Shown one piece after another: positions 8,073-15,214 of a stretch of DNA of 36,062 bases. The notes under the pieces were generated by a model. The model saw only the letters and a list, made by a program, of their open reading frames with translations, searched no databases and was not told where the DNA came from. Source of the DNA: Candidatus Rokubacteria bacterium 13_1_40CM_69_27 (GTDB lineage: Bacteria > Methylomirabilota > Methylomirabilia > Rokubacteriales > CSP1-6). The number at the start of each line of letters is the position of its first letter. The stretch's first letter is position 1. The position numbers and the translations under genes are program-made. The DNA is taken from the NCBI GenBank assembly GCA_001917535.1, contig MNEF01000082.1, forward strand, positions 1 to 36,062. Direction: 5' to 3'.

Positions 8073-8779
8073 AAGCGGGCGGTGATTCCGCCGAGGATCA
8101 GGCGGGTATCGATCGTCGTGTTCAGCCGGAGGCGGCCGGATTCCACCTCGGGCTCGAAGTGCGTCGCTCGATACTCGGCGAACACGCCAATGTCCTTCGT
8201 GAAGAGCCAGGTCAGCCCGGCCCCGGCCTTGACCCCGCCTGAGGCGCCCAGGTCGAAATGCTGGACGTCGGTGAGGTACAGGCCCGGCCCCGCCGTGAGA
8301 TAGGGCTGCACGCGCCCGCGCGGGAACTTCTCGCTCGTCAGCAGCGGCCACCGAAGCATGAGGTCCAGGGAGATTGCCGTGACGTTGATGTGGGTGTGAC
8401 CGAGCCTGACCGGTCCCGCGAAGGAGGCGCCCGAAGGAACGCCCAGCAGCGGACCGGTCAGGGTTCCCCTGGGGGTGACCGTCTGAGAGCTGATGTCCGG
8501 CTGGAAGTACGACACGTCCGCGGCGACGCCGATGAACCGGAGCGCGTCGAACCAGTGACCGAGGCGAGCGCCGAAGGCGAACGAGTCGTCGAAGTCGACG
8601 TCCGTGAGCTTGCCGTCGACGGCGACGCCGGACGGCGTGCCTCTGACCGAGATGTCCCGACTCTCCGTGAAGGCGCCGCCGGCGTACAGATCGGCGAACC
8701 ACTCGCCCGCCGCTGGAGGCGCCACCACCATCGTCACGCCGAGGACTGCGAGGATCAGACGCCCGGTCATTCGCGCCAT
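8069..8779 (-). CDS. Outer-membrane beta-barrel protein (OmpW/OmpA-like)
   Basis: The ATG at 8779 has AAGGAG 6 nt upstream. The 236-residue product begins with a signal peptide (about residues 1-25, ending PPAAG). It continues as alternating hydrophobic strands such as WFADLYAGGAFTES, FIGVAADVSYFQ, VQPYLTAGPGLYL and IGVFAEYRATHFEP, and ends in ITARF, a C-terminal aromatic residue recognised by the BAM machinery. This is an eight-stranded, outer-membrane-protein-type small barrel. The ligand or role cannot be told from sequence. Paired GGA/GVKAGAG turns resemble the general outer membrane beta-barrel (OMP_b-brl) family. Confidence 0.8.
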   Translation of the reverse strand: MARMTGRLILAVLGVTMVVAPPAAGEWFADLYAGGAFTESRDISVRGTPSGVAVDGKLTDVDFDDSFAFGARLGHWFDALRFIGVAADVSYFQPDISSQTVTPRGTLTGPLLGVPSGASFAGPVRLGHTHINVTAISLDLMLRWPLLTSEKFPRGRVQPYLTAGPGLYLTDVQHFDLGASGGVKAGAGLTWLFTKDIGVFAEYRATHFEPEVESGRLRLNTTIDTRLILGGITARF

Positions 8780-8874
8780 CGCCAGCTCCTTGGTGTGCAG
8801 AAGCGACCGACAGGCCGTTGGGGCAGGTCAGAGGGGCGGCGCCCACGCTGTCCCCTCTGACCGCTTTATTCGAA

Positions 8875-8952
8875 TGGCGGGCTCGACGGGACTTGAACCC
8901 GCGACCTCTGGATTGACAGTCCAGTGTGCTAACCAGGCTGCACCACGAGCCC
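8875..8952 (-). tRNA. tRNA-Asp (GTC), CCA encoded
   Basis: The reverse complement folds as a tRNA. The acceptor GGGCTCG (8952-8946) pairs with CGAGCCC (8885-8879). The anticodon stem CTGGA/TCCAG encloses the loop CTGTCAA, giving anticodon GTC for aspartate. The T arm has GGTTCAA in its loop. The discriminator is G, followed by a genomically encoded CCA (8877-8875). No intron or extra arm. Confidence 0.97.
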
Positions 8953-9050
8953 ACGCAGCCCTCACACGCTATCACGCGCCTCCCCAGGGGGTCAACGCGA
9001 CGATCCCCACCCTTGACGGGCGGAGTCGGGCGCCCGATGATCGCCGGCAC

Positions 9051-9869
9051 ATGGGGACTTTCGCCGGGCGGGTGGCCTTCATCACGGGCGCCTCCTCGGG
9101 GATCGGCGCCGCCCTCGCCCGCGAGTTCGCCCGCCAGGGTGCCGACCTCGCGCTCGCCGCGCGGCGCCTGGATCGCCTCGAAGCGCTCGCGGCCGAGCTC
9201 GCGTCGACCGGACGCCGCGCGCTGGCGCTGCCGTGCGACGTCACCAAGGACGGCGACCTCGAGCGCGCCGTCGCGCGCACGACCGCCGAGCTGGGAAGGG
9301 TCGACGTGCTCGTCGCCAACGCCGGCTTCGGCGTCGTCGGCCGGCTCGACGGGCTCACCCTCGAGGACTACCGCCGGCAGCTCGAGACCAACGTCTTCGG
9401 CGTGCTGCGCACGATCTACGCCGGCCTGGCGGAGCTCCGGCGCGCGCGCGGGCGCCTGGTGATCGTGGGGAGTGTCAGCGGCCACGTCGCCACGCCAGGT
9501 TCCTCGGCGTACGCGATGAGCAAGTTCGCCGTCCGCGCTCTCGCCGAGGCGCTCGCCTTCGAGCTGGCGCCGGCGGGCGTGTCCGTCACGCTCGTCAGCC
9601 CCGGGTTCGTCGACACCGAGATCCACGAGGTCGACCGCCGCGGCGTGCGTCACCCCGAGGCCCGCCACCCCGCCCCGGCGTGGGTTCGCATCAGCGCCGA
9701 CCGGGCGGCCCGCCAGATCGTGCGTGCGGTCGCGCGGCGCCGTCGCGAGGTGGTCGTCACCTGGCTGGGCAAGGTGACCGTCCTCGTGCGTCGCCACCTG
9801 CCGTGGCTCTACGTGTGGAGCGTGCGTATCTTCGGCGTCAGGGCCAGGCCCGACCCCAGTCGACCCTGA
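9051..9869 (+). CDS. Short-chain dehydrogenase/reductase
   Basis: Starting at ATG 9051, this 272-residue protein is a classical SDR. It has the NAD(P)-binding TGASSGIG at residues 12-19, NAG at 90-92, N114, and the catalytic tetrad partners S141, Y154 and K158 (YAMSK). An Arg at the end of beta-2 (AARRLDRL) suggests NADP(H) preference. The C-terminus has an Arg-rich and aromatic stretch (ARRRREVVVTWLGKVTVLVRR region, then LPWLYVWSV) seen in DltE/YqjQ-like SDRs that act on lipophilic substrates and may touch the membrane. The substrate is unknown. The frame is open further upstream through the tRNA, but that part is not coding in character. Confidence 0.9.
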   Translation: MGTFAGRVAFITGASSGIGAALAREFARQGADLALAARRLDRLEALAAELASTGRRALALPCDVTKDGDLERAVARTTAELGRVDVLVANAGFGVVGRLDGLTLEDYRRQLETNVFGVLRTIYAGLAELRRARGRLVIVGSVSGHVATPGSSAYAMSKFAVRALAEALAFELAPAGVSVTLVSPGFVDTEIHEVDRRGVRHPEARHPAPAWVRISADRAARQIVRAVARRRREVVVTWLGKVTVLVRRHLPWLYVWSVRIFGVRARPDPSRP

Positions 9870-9911
9870 CCGGTCGCCCTCCGGCTCGCCGGCGTGGCGC
9901 CCGCGCCGACC

Positions 9912-11498
9912 TCAGTACGACCAGACGAGCGAGAGCGAGGTGACGTTCCGGGTGTAGTCGAACACGTCGAGATTCGAGCGGTTGTCGGTCCTCAGGTACT
10001 CCGCCGCCAGCGTGAATCGATACGGCAGCGGCACCTCGACGCGAAACGTCTGGGTGACCTCTTCGTCGTAGCGCCGGCGACGGCCGGGGTCGTTCGACGG
10101 CAAGATCGAGTTGTGGTGCGTATAGCCGCGCACGTGCAGGTCCAGGTCATACTTGAGCCGGATGGCCTGCCAGGGCAGCGTATATTGCGCCCCGGTCAGG
10201 ATCCGGTGACCGCGATACGCGTAGTTCTTGCCTTCCGCATCCTCGTAGTCGAACTGGTAGCCGAGCTTGAGGTAGTGCCGGTCCTCCGAGAATCGGAGGA
10301 AGTGCTGGATCCCGGTCATCCAGTTGTCAGCATCCCGTATCTCGCGCGGGACCGTGCCCTCCCGATCGTTGAAGTCCTTGTTCTGATAGCGGCCGAGGAC
10401 CTGCGTCAGATGCTGGTCGCTCTCGGCGATGGCGCCGAAGAGGGTGGCGGTGTGGCGCCGCACGAACTCGGGCCCGCCCAGGAAGAGCGCGTCGAAGGCA
10501 TACTGCACCCCGGCCTGGACCGGCATCGTCCCAATCGCGTTCTTGTGCACGAGGCTGCCGGTCACCAGATGGTCGAGGATGTTGAAGGACGGGACGTCGT
10601 TGTAGTACGAGAGGAAGAACGAGTAGCCGACGGTCGACTCCCAGTCGGGCGTCCGCCACCAGACGTACTCCGCGCGGGCGCCCAGCAGCTCGCCGATGGA
10701 ATCGCGCGACTTGTGGCTCTGGCTGCGAAGGGTCGAAACGAGCGGGTCGGCGCTGGGGTCGCCACGACCCACGGCGGTGGGCAGCACCCGTATGTTGTCG
10801 TCGAAGAACACGCCCACCCGCAGCTCGGCCGAGAACCGGCGCTCCCGCTCCCGCGCGGCGACCACCGCGTCGCGCAGGCGCTCGGCGGGGCCGGTGACCG
10901 CTGATCCCGGAGCGAGGCGCAGGGCCTGCTCCACCTCGGCGGCCGCCTGCCCGGGCAGGCCGACCGCCGCCAGCGCCAGGCCGGTGTACACGCGCATCAG
11001 CTGCTGGATTTCGGGGTCGCTCGCCCGCCCCGCCCGGAAGGCCCGCAGGGCGCCCCGGTAGTCCTTCTTGCGGTACCGGATGAATCCGACGTAGTAGCCC
11101 AGTCCGTCCAGCGTCGGCTGCGCGCGAAAGACTTCCTCGAGGAGCGGCTCGGCGCGGTCGTACTGCTCCTGGGCGAAGTAGGCCAGCCCCAGCTGAAAGG
11201 CGATCGACGGATCGGTCGGCGACTTCGCCCGCGCGCGCTCGAGGAAGGGAACCGCCTGGGCCGGACGCCGCTGTGCCATGTGCACGACGCCCGTGTAGTA
11301 GAGGGCCTCGACGTGATCGGGCTCGATCTGAAGCGCGCGGCGGAGGTTCGCGAGCGCGGCGTCGTAGCGCTTGTCGTCGAAATCGACGATCGCCTGCCCG
11401 ACGTAGACGTCGGCTTCGGTACTCTGGGCGCGGACGCGAGGAACAATGGGCGGTGCCAGGGTCAGCACCACGAGGAGGGCGGCGAGGCCGCGTTTCAC
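9912..11498 (-). CDS. TPR protein with C-terminal outer-membrane barrel
   Basis: This 528-residue exported protein has a signal peptide at about 1-25, ending RVRAQ. About five tetratricopeptide-like repeats follow (residues 30-215; for example YDAALANLRRALQIEPDHVE and YDRAEPLLEEVFRAQPT). The rest, from about 228 to 528, consists of alternating strands (AELRVGVFFDDNIRV, WESTVGYSFFLSYYND) and ends SLVWSY with a terminal aromatic. A periplasmic TPR followed by a barrel is the layout of PgaA-like exporters and of Slam/DUF560 proteins. Either is possible, and neither a partner lipoprotein nor a polysaccharide operon is nearby. The GTG start at 11498 sits 7 nt after a TATAAA hexamer with no Shine-Dalgarno, so the mRNA may be leaderless. 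Confidence 0.8.
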   Translation of the reverse strand: MKRGLAALLVVLTLAPPIVPRVRAQSTEADVYVGQAIVDFDDKRYDAALANLRRALQIEPDHVEALYYTGVVHMAQRRPAQAVPFLERARAKSPTDPSIAFQLGLAYFAQEQYDRAEPLLEEVFRAQPTLDGLGYYVGFIRYRKKDYRGALRAFRAGRASDPEIQQLMRVYTGLALAAVGLPGQAAAEVEQALRLAPGSAVTGPAERLRDAVVAARERERRFSAELRVGVFFDDNIRVLPTAVGRGDPSADPLVSTLRSQSHKSRDSIGELLGARAEYVWWRTPDWESTVGYSFFLSYYNDVPSFNILDHLVTGSLVHKNAIGTMPVQAGVQYAFDALFLGGPEFVRRHTATLFGAIAESDQHLTQVLGRYQNKDFNDREGTVPREIRDADNWMTGIQHFLRFSEDRHYLKLGYQFDYEDAEGKNYAYRGHRILTGAQYTLPWQAIRLKYDLDLHVRGYTHHNSILPSNDPGRRRRYDEEVTQTFRVEVPLPYRFTLAAEYLRTDNRSNLDVFDYTRNVTSLSLVWSY

Positions 11499-11505
11499 GC
11501 CGGCC

Positions 11506-11535
11506 TTTATATCCGAGACACTCCCGGAAAGGCAA
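11506..11535 (-). promoter_or_regulatory. Promoter for the TPR/barrel gene
   Basis: On the minus strand, TTGCCT (11535-11530) is followed after 18 nt by TATAAA (11511-11506), a good sigma-70-like pair. Transcription would begin at or within 1-2 nt of the GTG start codon at 11498, which predicts a leaderless transcript. Seen in sequence; the start site is inferred. Confidence 0.6.
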
Positions 11536-11648
11536 GCGCAGAAGCGACGGCGCGCGAGCGGAAACGGACCCTAGTCAGGGTGGCACGACGAGGACGGCCG
11601 CCCGCCATTCCCCGAAGCTGTACGGCGGCTGCTGCGCTTCCCGTTTTT

Positions 11649-12203
11649 CTACTTTAGCTCGTTCCTCACGGCCTTGACGCCGGCCACCCCCCGCGCCAGG
11701 TCGGCCGCCCGGGCCTTCGTCCGGGCGTCGACTCCGCTGCCCGTCAGGGTCACCAGGCCGTTGTCCGAGCGCACCTTGATGGAGGCATCCTTGAGCCGGT
11801 CCTCCTTCGCCAGACGCGCCTTGACCGCGTCCTTGATGTCCGCGTCCTTCGCGTCGACGGCCTTGCGCTGGGCGTCGGGGACGACCTGCAGCACGTTGTG
11901 GACGGACTTGACGCCGTCGACCTTCTTGGCGATCTCCTCCGCCGCGTTCTTCTCTTTGTCGCTCTCCACCTTGCCGCGAAGCGTGACCACGCCGGCCTGA
12001 GTTTCGACGCTGATCGCCCGGCCCTTCACGCGGCCGTCGGCGAAGAGCTTCGTCTTGGTCTTGGTGGTGAGCCACGAGTCCTTGACCGCGCTGCCTTCGT
12101 CGGCCTTGGCCTGCTTTCCATCCTGGGTCGCTGACTGCGCCGGGGCAGGTGCCGACGCGGCAACGAGGACGGCGATGCTCAACCAGAGAAGGAATCGTTT
12201 CAT
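11649..12203 (-). CDS. Periplasmic BON-domain protein (two BON domains)
   Basis: The ATG at 12203 has GGAGG 6 nt upstream, so the longer open frame to 12365 is rejected. The 184-residue product has a signal peptide (WLSIAVLVAASAPAPAQ), a short charged linker, then two BON domains at about residues 45-110 and 118-184. Each shows the typical ISVETQAGVVTLRGKV / KVRSDNGLVTLTGSG pattern and a VKSVHN / VKAVRNEL end. This is the OsmY-like architecture: BON domains are thought to bind phospholipid and stabilise the envelope under osmotic or other stress. A weak promoter-like TTGAAC/TACATC pair lies in the upstream region. No operon partner. Confidence 0.85.
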   Translation of the reverse strand: MKRFLLWLSIAVLVAASAPAPAQSATQDGKQAKADEGSAVKDSWLTTKTKTKLFADGRVKGRAISVETQAGVVTLRGKVESDKEKNAAEEIAKKVDGVKSVHNVLQVVPDAQRKAVDAKDADIKDAVKARLAKEDRLKDASIKVRSDNGLVTLTGSGVDARTKARAADLARGVAGVKAVRNELK

Positions 12204-12351
12204 GGGTGCTCCTCCCTTGGATGTAACGGCCTGATTCGGACGTTCAAGGGGTGTGCCACGCCCGCCGGTCAATCTTTCTCGATGGTTATGCTCAGCGGAC
12301 GGCGGCTCCGGCGAGTCGCGATGGCTCGCCCGGGCGGGCAGACTGACACGC

Positions 12352-12726
12352 TCAGGGGGTCGCATTGTTTCCTTTCTGCGCGGAACGGTAGAAGGCCGCG
12401 ACGCGCTCGAGCTCCAGCGCGAACGATTCGATCAGCTGCGTCGCCGCCTTCAACTGCCGCGCATCGGCCAGGCCTTCGACCTGGCGGGCGAGGGCTCGGC
12501 CTTCGGCGGCCCCGAGCATGGTCAGGGCCCCCTTGAGGCTATGGGCGATGCGACGACTCTCCTCCGTGTCCCCCCGGCTCACGGCGTGCCGGACGGCGTC
12601 GAGCCTCCGCGGCAACTCTTCCAGGAAGATCTTGACGAGCTCTCCGAGGAGCTCCTCGTTGCCGCCGACCGACTTGAGGGCGGCCGAGAGGTCCACCGGT
12701 GGGATCTCGCCAGCCATCCTAGACAT
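12352..12726 (-). CDS. Stand-alone Hpt phosphotransfer protein
   Basis: This small helical protein (124 residues from ATG 12726) has the histidine phosphotransfer motif RIAHSLKGAL with the phosphorylatable H62. An N-terminal segment (VGGNEELLGELVKIFLEELPRRL, here in two pieces) is typical of Hpt four-helix bundles. It would relay phosphate between a hybrid kinase receiver and a response regulator. No hybrid kinase is encoded within 20 kb, so its partners are elsewhere. The start is uncertain: GTG 12756, ATG 12726 and ATG 12717 are all in frame, and none has a strong Shine-Dalgarno. Confidence 0.85.
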   Translation of the reverse strand: MSRMAGEIPPVDLSAALKSVGGNEELLGELVKIFLEELPRRLDAVRHAVSRGDTEESRRIAHSLKGALTMLGAAEGRALARQVEGLADARQLKAATQLIESFALELERVAAFYRSAQKGNNATP

Positions 12727-12950
12727 TGGACCACACTCATCGCCGGGAGCGCGCACTCAAATCGGAGGGCGGCCGCGGCGCGCAGCCCGGCCTCCGACCT
12801 CCGCCTTGGAAGGCTGCGCGGCCGTCAACGATTCCCGCCGTTTCTGCAACGCTGCCGCCCCGTGCTGGCGTCGAGACTCCGTGGGAGCGGGTCTGGCCCT
12901 GCCTTCTTGCTGCGACGGCGCTGACTGGCGCCTGCCACGGAGCCCATACG

Positions 12951-13093
12951 ATGGACGAACAGGTTCTCAGAGAGAAGATCCGGCGTCTGCTCGAGGAGGG
13001 GCAGTTTCCTCACCGGCAGCCCGACAGGACGTGGGGTAGCCCGGGGGTCGACGCTCCCTGCGCCGTCTGCGGCACCCCGATAAGGCGCGAGAG
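12951..13093 (+). pseudogene. Small CxxC protein gene, 3' end lost at tRNA-Val
   Basis: The ATG at 12951, with ACGGAG 8 nt upstream, begins a frame encoding MDEQVLREKIRRLLEEG, then TWGSPGVDAPCAVCGTPIRRES. A helical start followed by a Gly-Pro-Gly turn and a CxxC metal-knuckle-like motif looks like a genuine small protein. After about 48 codons the frame runs into the antisense strand of tRNA-Val and continues only as non-protein-like sequence to 13256. I recall similar small single-CxxC proteins ending in an acidic beta-rich segment, which is missing here. The copy therefore looks truncated at the tRNA 3' end. The family is not named with confidence. Confidence 0.5.
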
Positions 13094-13169
13094 TGGTGGG
13101 CGGAACAGGGCTCGAACCTGTGACCTCAGCCTTGTAAGGGCTGCGCTCTTCCAGCTGAGCTATCCGCCC
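13094..13169 (-). tRNA. tRNA-Val (TAC), CCA encoded
   Basis: The reverse complement has acceptor GGGCGGA (13169-13163) pairing with TCCGCCC (13104-13098) and a D arm GCTCAGCTGGAAGAGC. The anticodon stem CAGCC/GGCTG has the loop CTTACAA (anticodon TAC, valine), and the T arm is ACAGG/CCTGT with loop TTCGAGC. The discriminator A is followed by an encoded CCA at 13096-13094. The 3' end touches a truncated small gene. Confidence 0.97.
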
Positions 13170-13175
13170 CGTCTG

Positions 13176-13181
13176 ATACTA
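13176..13181 (-). promoter_or_regulatory. -10 element of tRNA-Val
   Basis: TAGTAT on the minus strand ends 6 nt before the mature 5' end of tRNA-Val (13169), a good -10 hexamer for a transcript starting almost at the mature tRNA. No convincing -35 was found at the expected distance. Confidence 0.4.
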
Positions 13182-13365
13182 GCGCACTACGGAGTCAGCC
13201 AGTCGCGGACCTTGCGGAAGACATTCCGGACGTCCTCGGCGGCGGCCCTGGGATGATGGCCGGCAGGGCCACGTGGGCAAGCGGATGCATACCTGTCCTC
13301 CACGCCCCTGCAGATCCGGCGTACCCGATGCCGAGCTCGCGCCGGCGCGGAGGGCCCGGCGCGAA

Positions 13366-15183
13366 TCAGAGATCGAGCGCGGCGAGTCGGGCGCGCGTGG
13401 GAACGCCGTCGGCGTCCCAACCGCGCAGGCGGTAGTACTCGTCGAGCATGGTGGAGAGCTCGCCGGGCGGGCAGTACATGCCGGCCGACGGGCCCTCGGG
13501 GATCGGCTCGTGCATGACCTTCCAGGGCAGCGCGTCATCCGCGCGGCGCACGCCCTCGCGCACGTTGAAGAGCCGCTCGAGATTGATGATGCGCTCGCCG
13601 ATGCGCTCCAGCTCCTCCACGGTGACGTCCCAGCCGGTGACGGCGCCCACCATGGCCGCGTACGGCTCGCCGACAAACATCCCGAACCCGCGCTCGGAGG
13701 TGAAGCGGCACAGCACGAGCGAGTCGCCGACAGCGGTGAAGTGCTGGCTGCGGATCGCGAAGGCCGGCTTGCCTACCGTCCCGCGCCGGTCGAACCCCTG
13801 CGCGTACTGCGGTGTCGGGCGGGTGTCGTGGTGGCTGCCGCCGCGCGTGGCCGTGGCGTAGCCGATCGACATCCCCTTCAGCGCCCGCGCCGAGTGCGCT
13901 GGCAATTCCAGCCGCTTGACGGCATACACGAGCCGGGTCGCCTCGGGATGGATCGACTCGGCCAGCCGCCAGGCGCCCTCGGCGAGGCGATCCCCGAAGC
14001 CCTCGCGGCGCGCGGTCATCTCGACGAGCGCCAGCATGCCGCGCCAGTCGCCCCAGCCGAAGGGGATGCCGATCTCCGCCGGCTTGAGCCATCCGCGCTC
14101 GAGCGCCTCGCCCACGAAGGCCAGCGTCACGCCGAGCGTGATCGTGTCCATGCCCAGCAGGTCGCAGAGGTCGTTGGCCAGGATGAGCGATTCCGGATTG
14201 GCGTTGCCCAGCATCGGGCCGAAGGCGAAGATCGTCTCGTACTCGGGCATCTTGGCGCGCGTGCCGGCGAACTCGCCGTCGGGAATCGCGTACTGCTTGC
14301 CACACGCCACCGGACACTTCAGGCACGTCGTGTCCCGATCGTGATAGCGCGCCTTCATGGCCTCGCCGTTCACGGCGCCCGCGTCGGCGAAGACCTCCGA
14401 CCTGAGATTGAACGCGCCGAGCGCCCCCAGGGCGTTGATGGGGCCCACCAGGAAGGGCGTCCCGAAGGCGGACAGCGCGTGGGTGCCGGTCTTGAGGGGC
14501 TCGCGGGTCTCCTCCAGGAGCGCTTTGAGGGCCGCCGGATCGGCGATCTCCGTTTTACGGGCGCCGCGGACGACCACCCCCTTGAGGTTCTTCGCGCCGA
14601 GGACGGCGCCAATGCCGCCCCGTCCCGACACGCCCTCGCGGTTCTTCCAGTAGTGCGCCATCGCCGCGAAGCGCACACGCCGCTCGCCCGCCGGCCCGAT
14701 GGCGATCGCATCGGCGTCACTCCCCTCCGCGGCGACCAGCGCGGTGACGGCATCGCGGGTCGTCCGACCCCAGAACGGGGCCGCCGACTTCAGCTCCGCG
14801 CCCGTTTCCGTCACGAGCAGGTACGCCGGCTCTGCCGCCCGCCCGGTGATCACCACCGCGTCGAAGCCCGTCCGCTTCAGCGTCGCCGGAAAGCGACCGC
14901 CGAAGGTGGAATCGAAGAACAGGTGGGTGAGCGGCGACTTGGAGGCCACGCAGGCGCGGCTGTTGCCCGGCACGGTCGTATCGGTGATGGGCCCAACGCT
15001 GAAGACGACGGCGTTGGCGGGGTCGAAGGGGTCGATGCCGGCCGGCACGTGGTCGTAGAGCAGCCGCGCGGCCAGGCCGTTGCCGCCCAGGAAGCGCCGG
15101 GCCATGCGCTCGTCGAGCGGCTCGACGCGCGACGTGCCCCGGGTGAGATCGACGAAGAGAATCCGGCCGCCGTAGCCCTTCAT
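13366..15183 (-). CDS. Aldehyde:ferredoxin oxidoreductase, AOR family
   Basis: This 605-residue enzyme is full length for the AOR family. These enzymes bind a bis-pyranopterin tungsten (or molybdenum) cofactor and one 4Fe-4S cluster, and oxidise aldehydes to acids with ferredoxin. The N-terminal domain starts GYGGRILFVDLTRGT. The cluster ligands fit C287, C290, C294 (CLKCPVAC) and C492 (DSLVLCRF), as in the Pyrococcus enzyme. The pterin-binding loops include the LGAKNLKGVVV and ACVASKSPLT segments. No small ferredoxin-like subunit or MoaD/ThiS-type gene lies next to it. A TAAGAT hexamer ends 9 nt before the ATG, and no Shine-Dalgarno is seen. The substrate is unknown. Confidence 0.93.
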   Translation of the reverse strand: MKGYGGRILFVDLTRGTSRVEPLDERMARRFLGGNGLAARLLYDHVPAGIDPFDPANAVVFSVGPITDTTVPGNSRACVASKSPLTHLFFDSTFGGRFPATLKRTGFDAVVITGRAAEPAYLLVTETGAELKSAAPFWGRTTRDAVTALVAAEGSDADAIAIGPAGERRVRFAAMAHYWKNREGVSGRGGIGAVLGAKNLKGVVVRGARKTEIADPAALKALLEETREPLKTGTHALSAFGTPFLVGPINALGALGAFNLRSEVFADAGAVNGEAMKARYHDRDTTCLKCPVACGKQYAIPDGEFAGTRAKMPEYETIFAFGPMLGNANPESLILANDLCDLLGMDTITLGVTLAFVGEALERGWLKPAEIGIPFGWGDWRGMLALVEMTARREGFGDRLAEGAWRLAESIHPEATRLVYAVKRLELPAHSARALKGMSIGYATATRGGSHHDTRPTPQYAQGFDRRGTVGKPAFAIRSQHFTAVGDSLVLCRFTSERGFGMFVGEPYAAMVGAVTGWDVTVEELERIGERIINLERLFNVREGVRRADDALPWKVMHEPIPEGPSAGMYCPPGELSTMLDEYYRLRGWDADGVPTRARLAALDL

Positions 15184-15192
15184 CGGGCGGCT

Positions 15193-15198
15193 ATCTTA
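15193..15198 (-). promoter_or_regulatory. -10-like hexamer before the AOR gene
   Basis: TAAGAT on the minus strand lies 9 nt upstream of the AOR ATG (15183), in the 31-bp gap after the TPR gene. The -35 region is not recognisable. The position would give a leaderless or nearly leaderless AOR mRNA separate from the upstream TPR genes. Confidence 0.35.
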
Positions 15199-15214
15199 CT
15201 CCGGCCGGCGGCCG

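Noticed and set aside
12780-12819. 8-bp inverted repeat GCGCAGCC/GGCTGCGC in the gap between the Hpt gene and the truncated small gene
   Set aside because: Short and in a very GC-rich context with a 24-nt loop; no T-tract and no gene that needs a terminator there.
13187-13420. Minus-strand open frame ending in an NVFRKVRDWL-like segment between tRNA-Val and the AOR gene
   Set aside because: The last 15 residues look protein-like and could be a gene remnant, but most of the frame overlaps AOR antisense and has no family match. The 196-bp gap is left unassigned.
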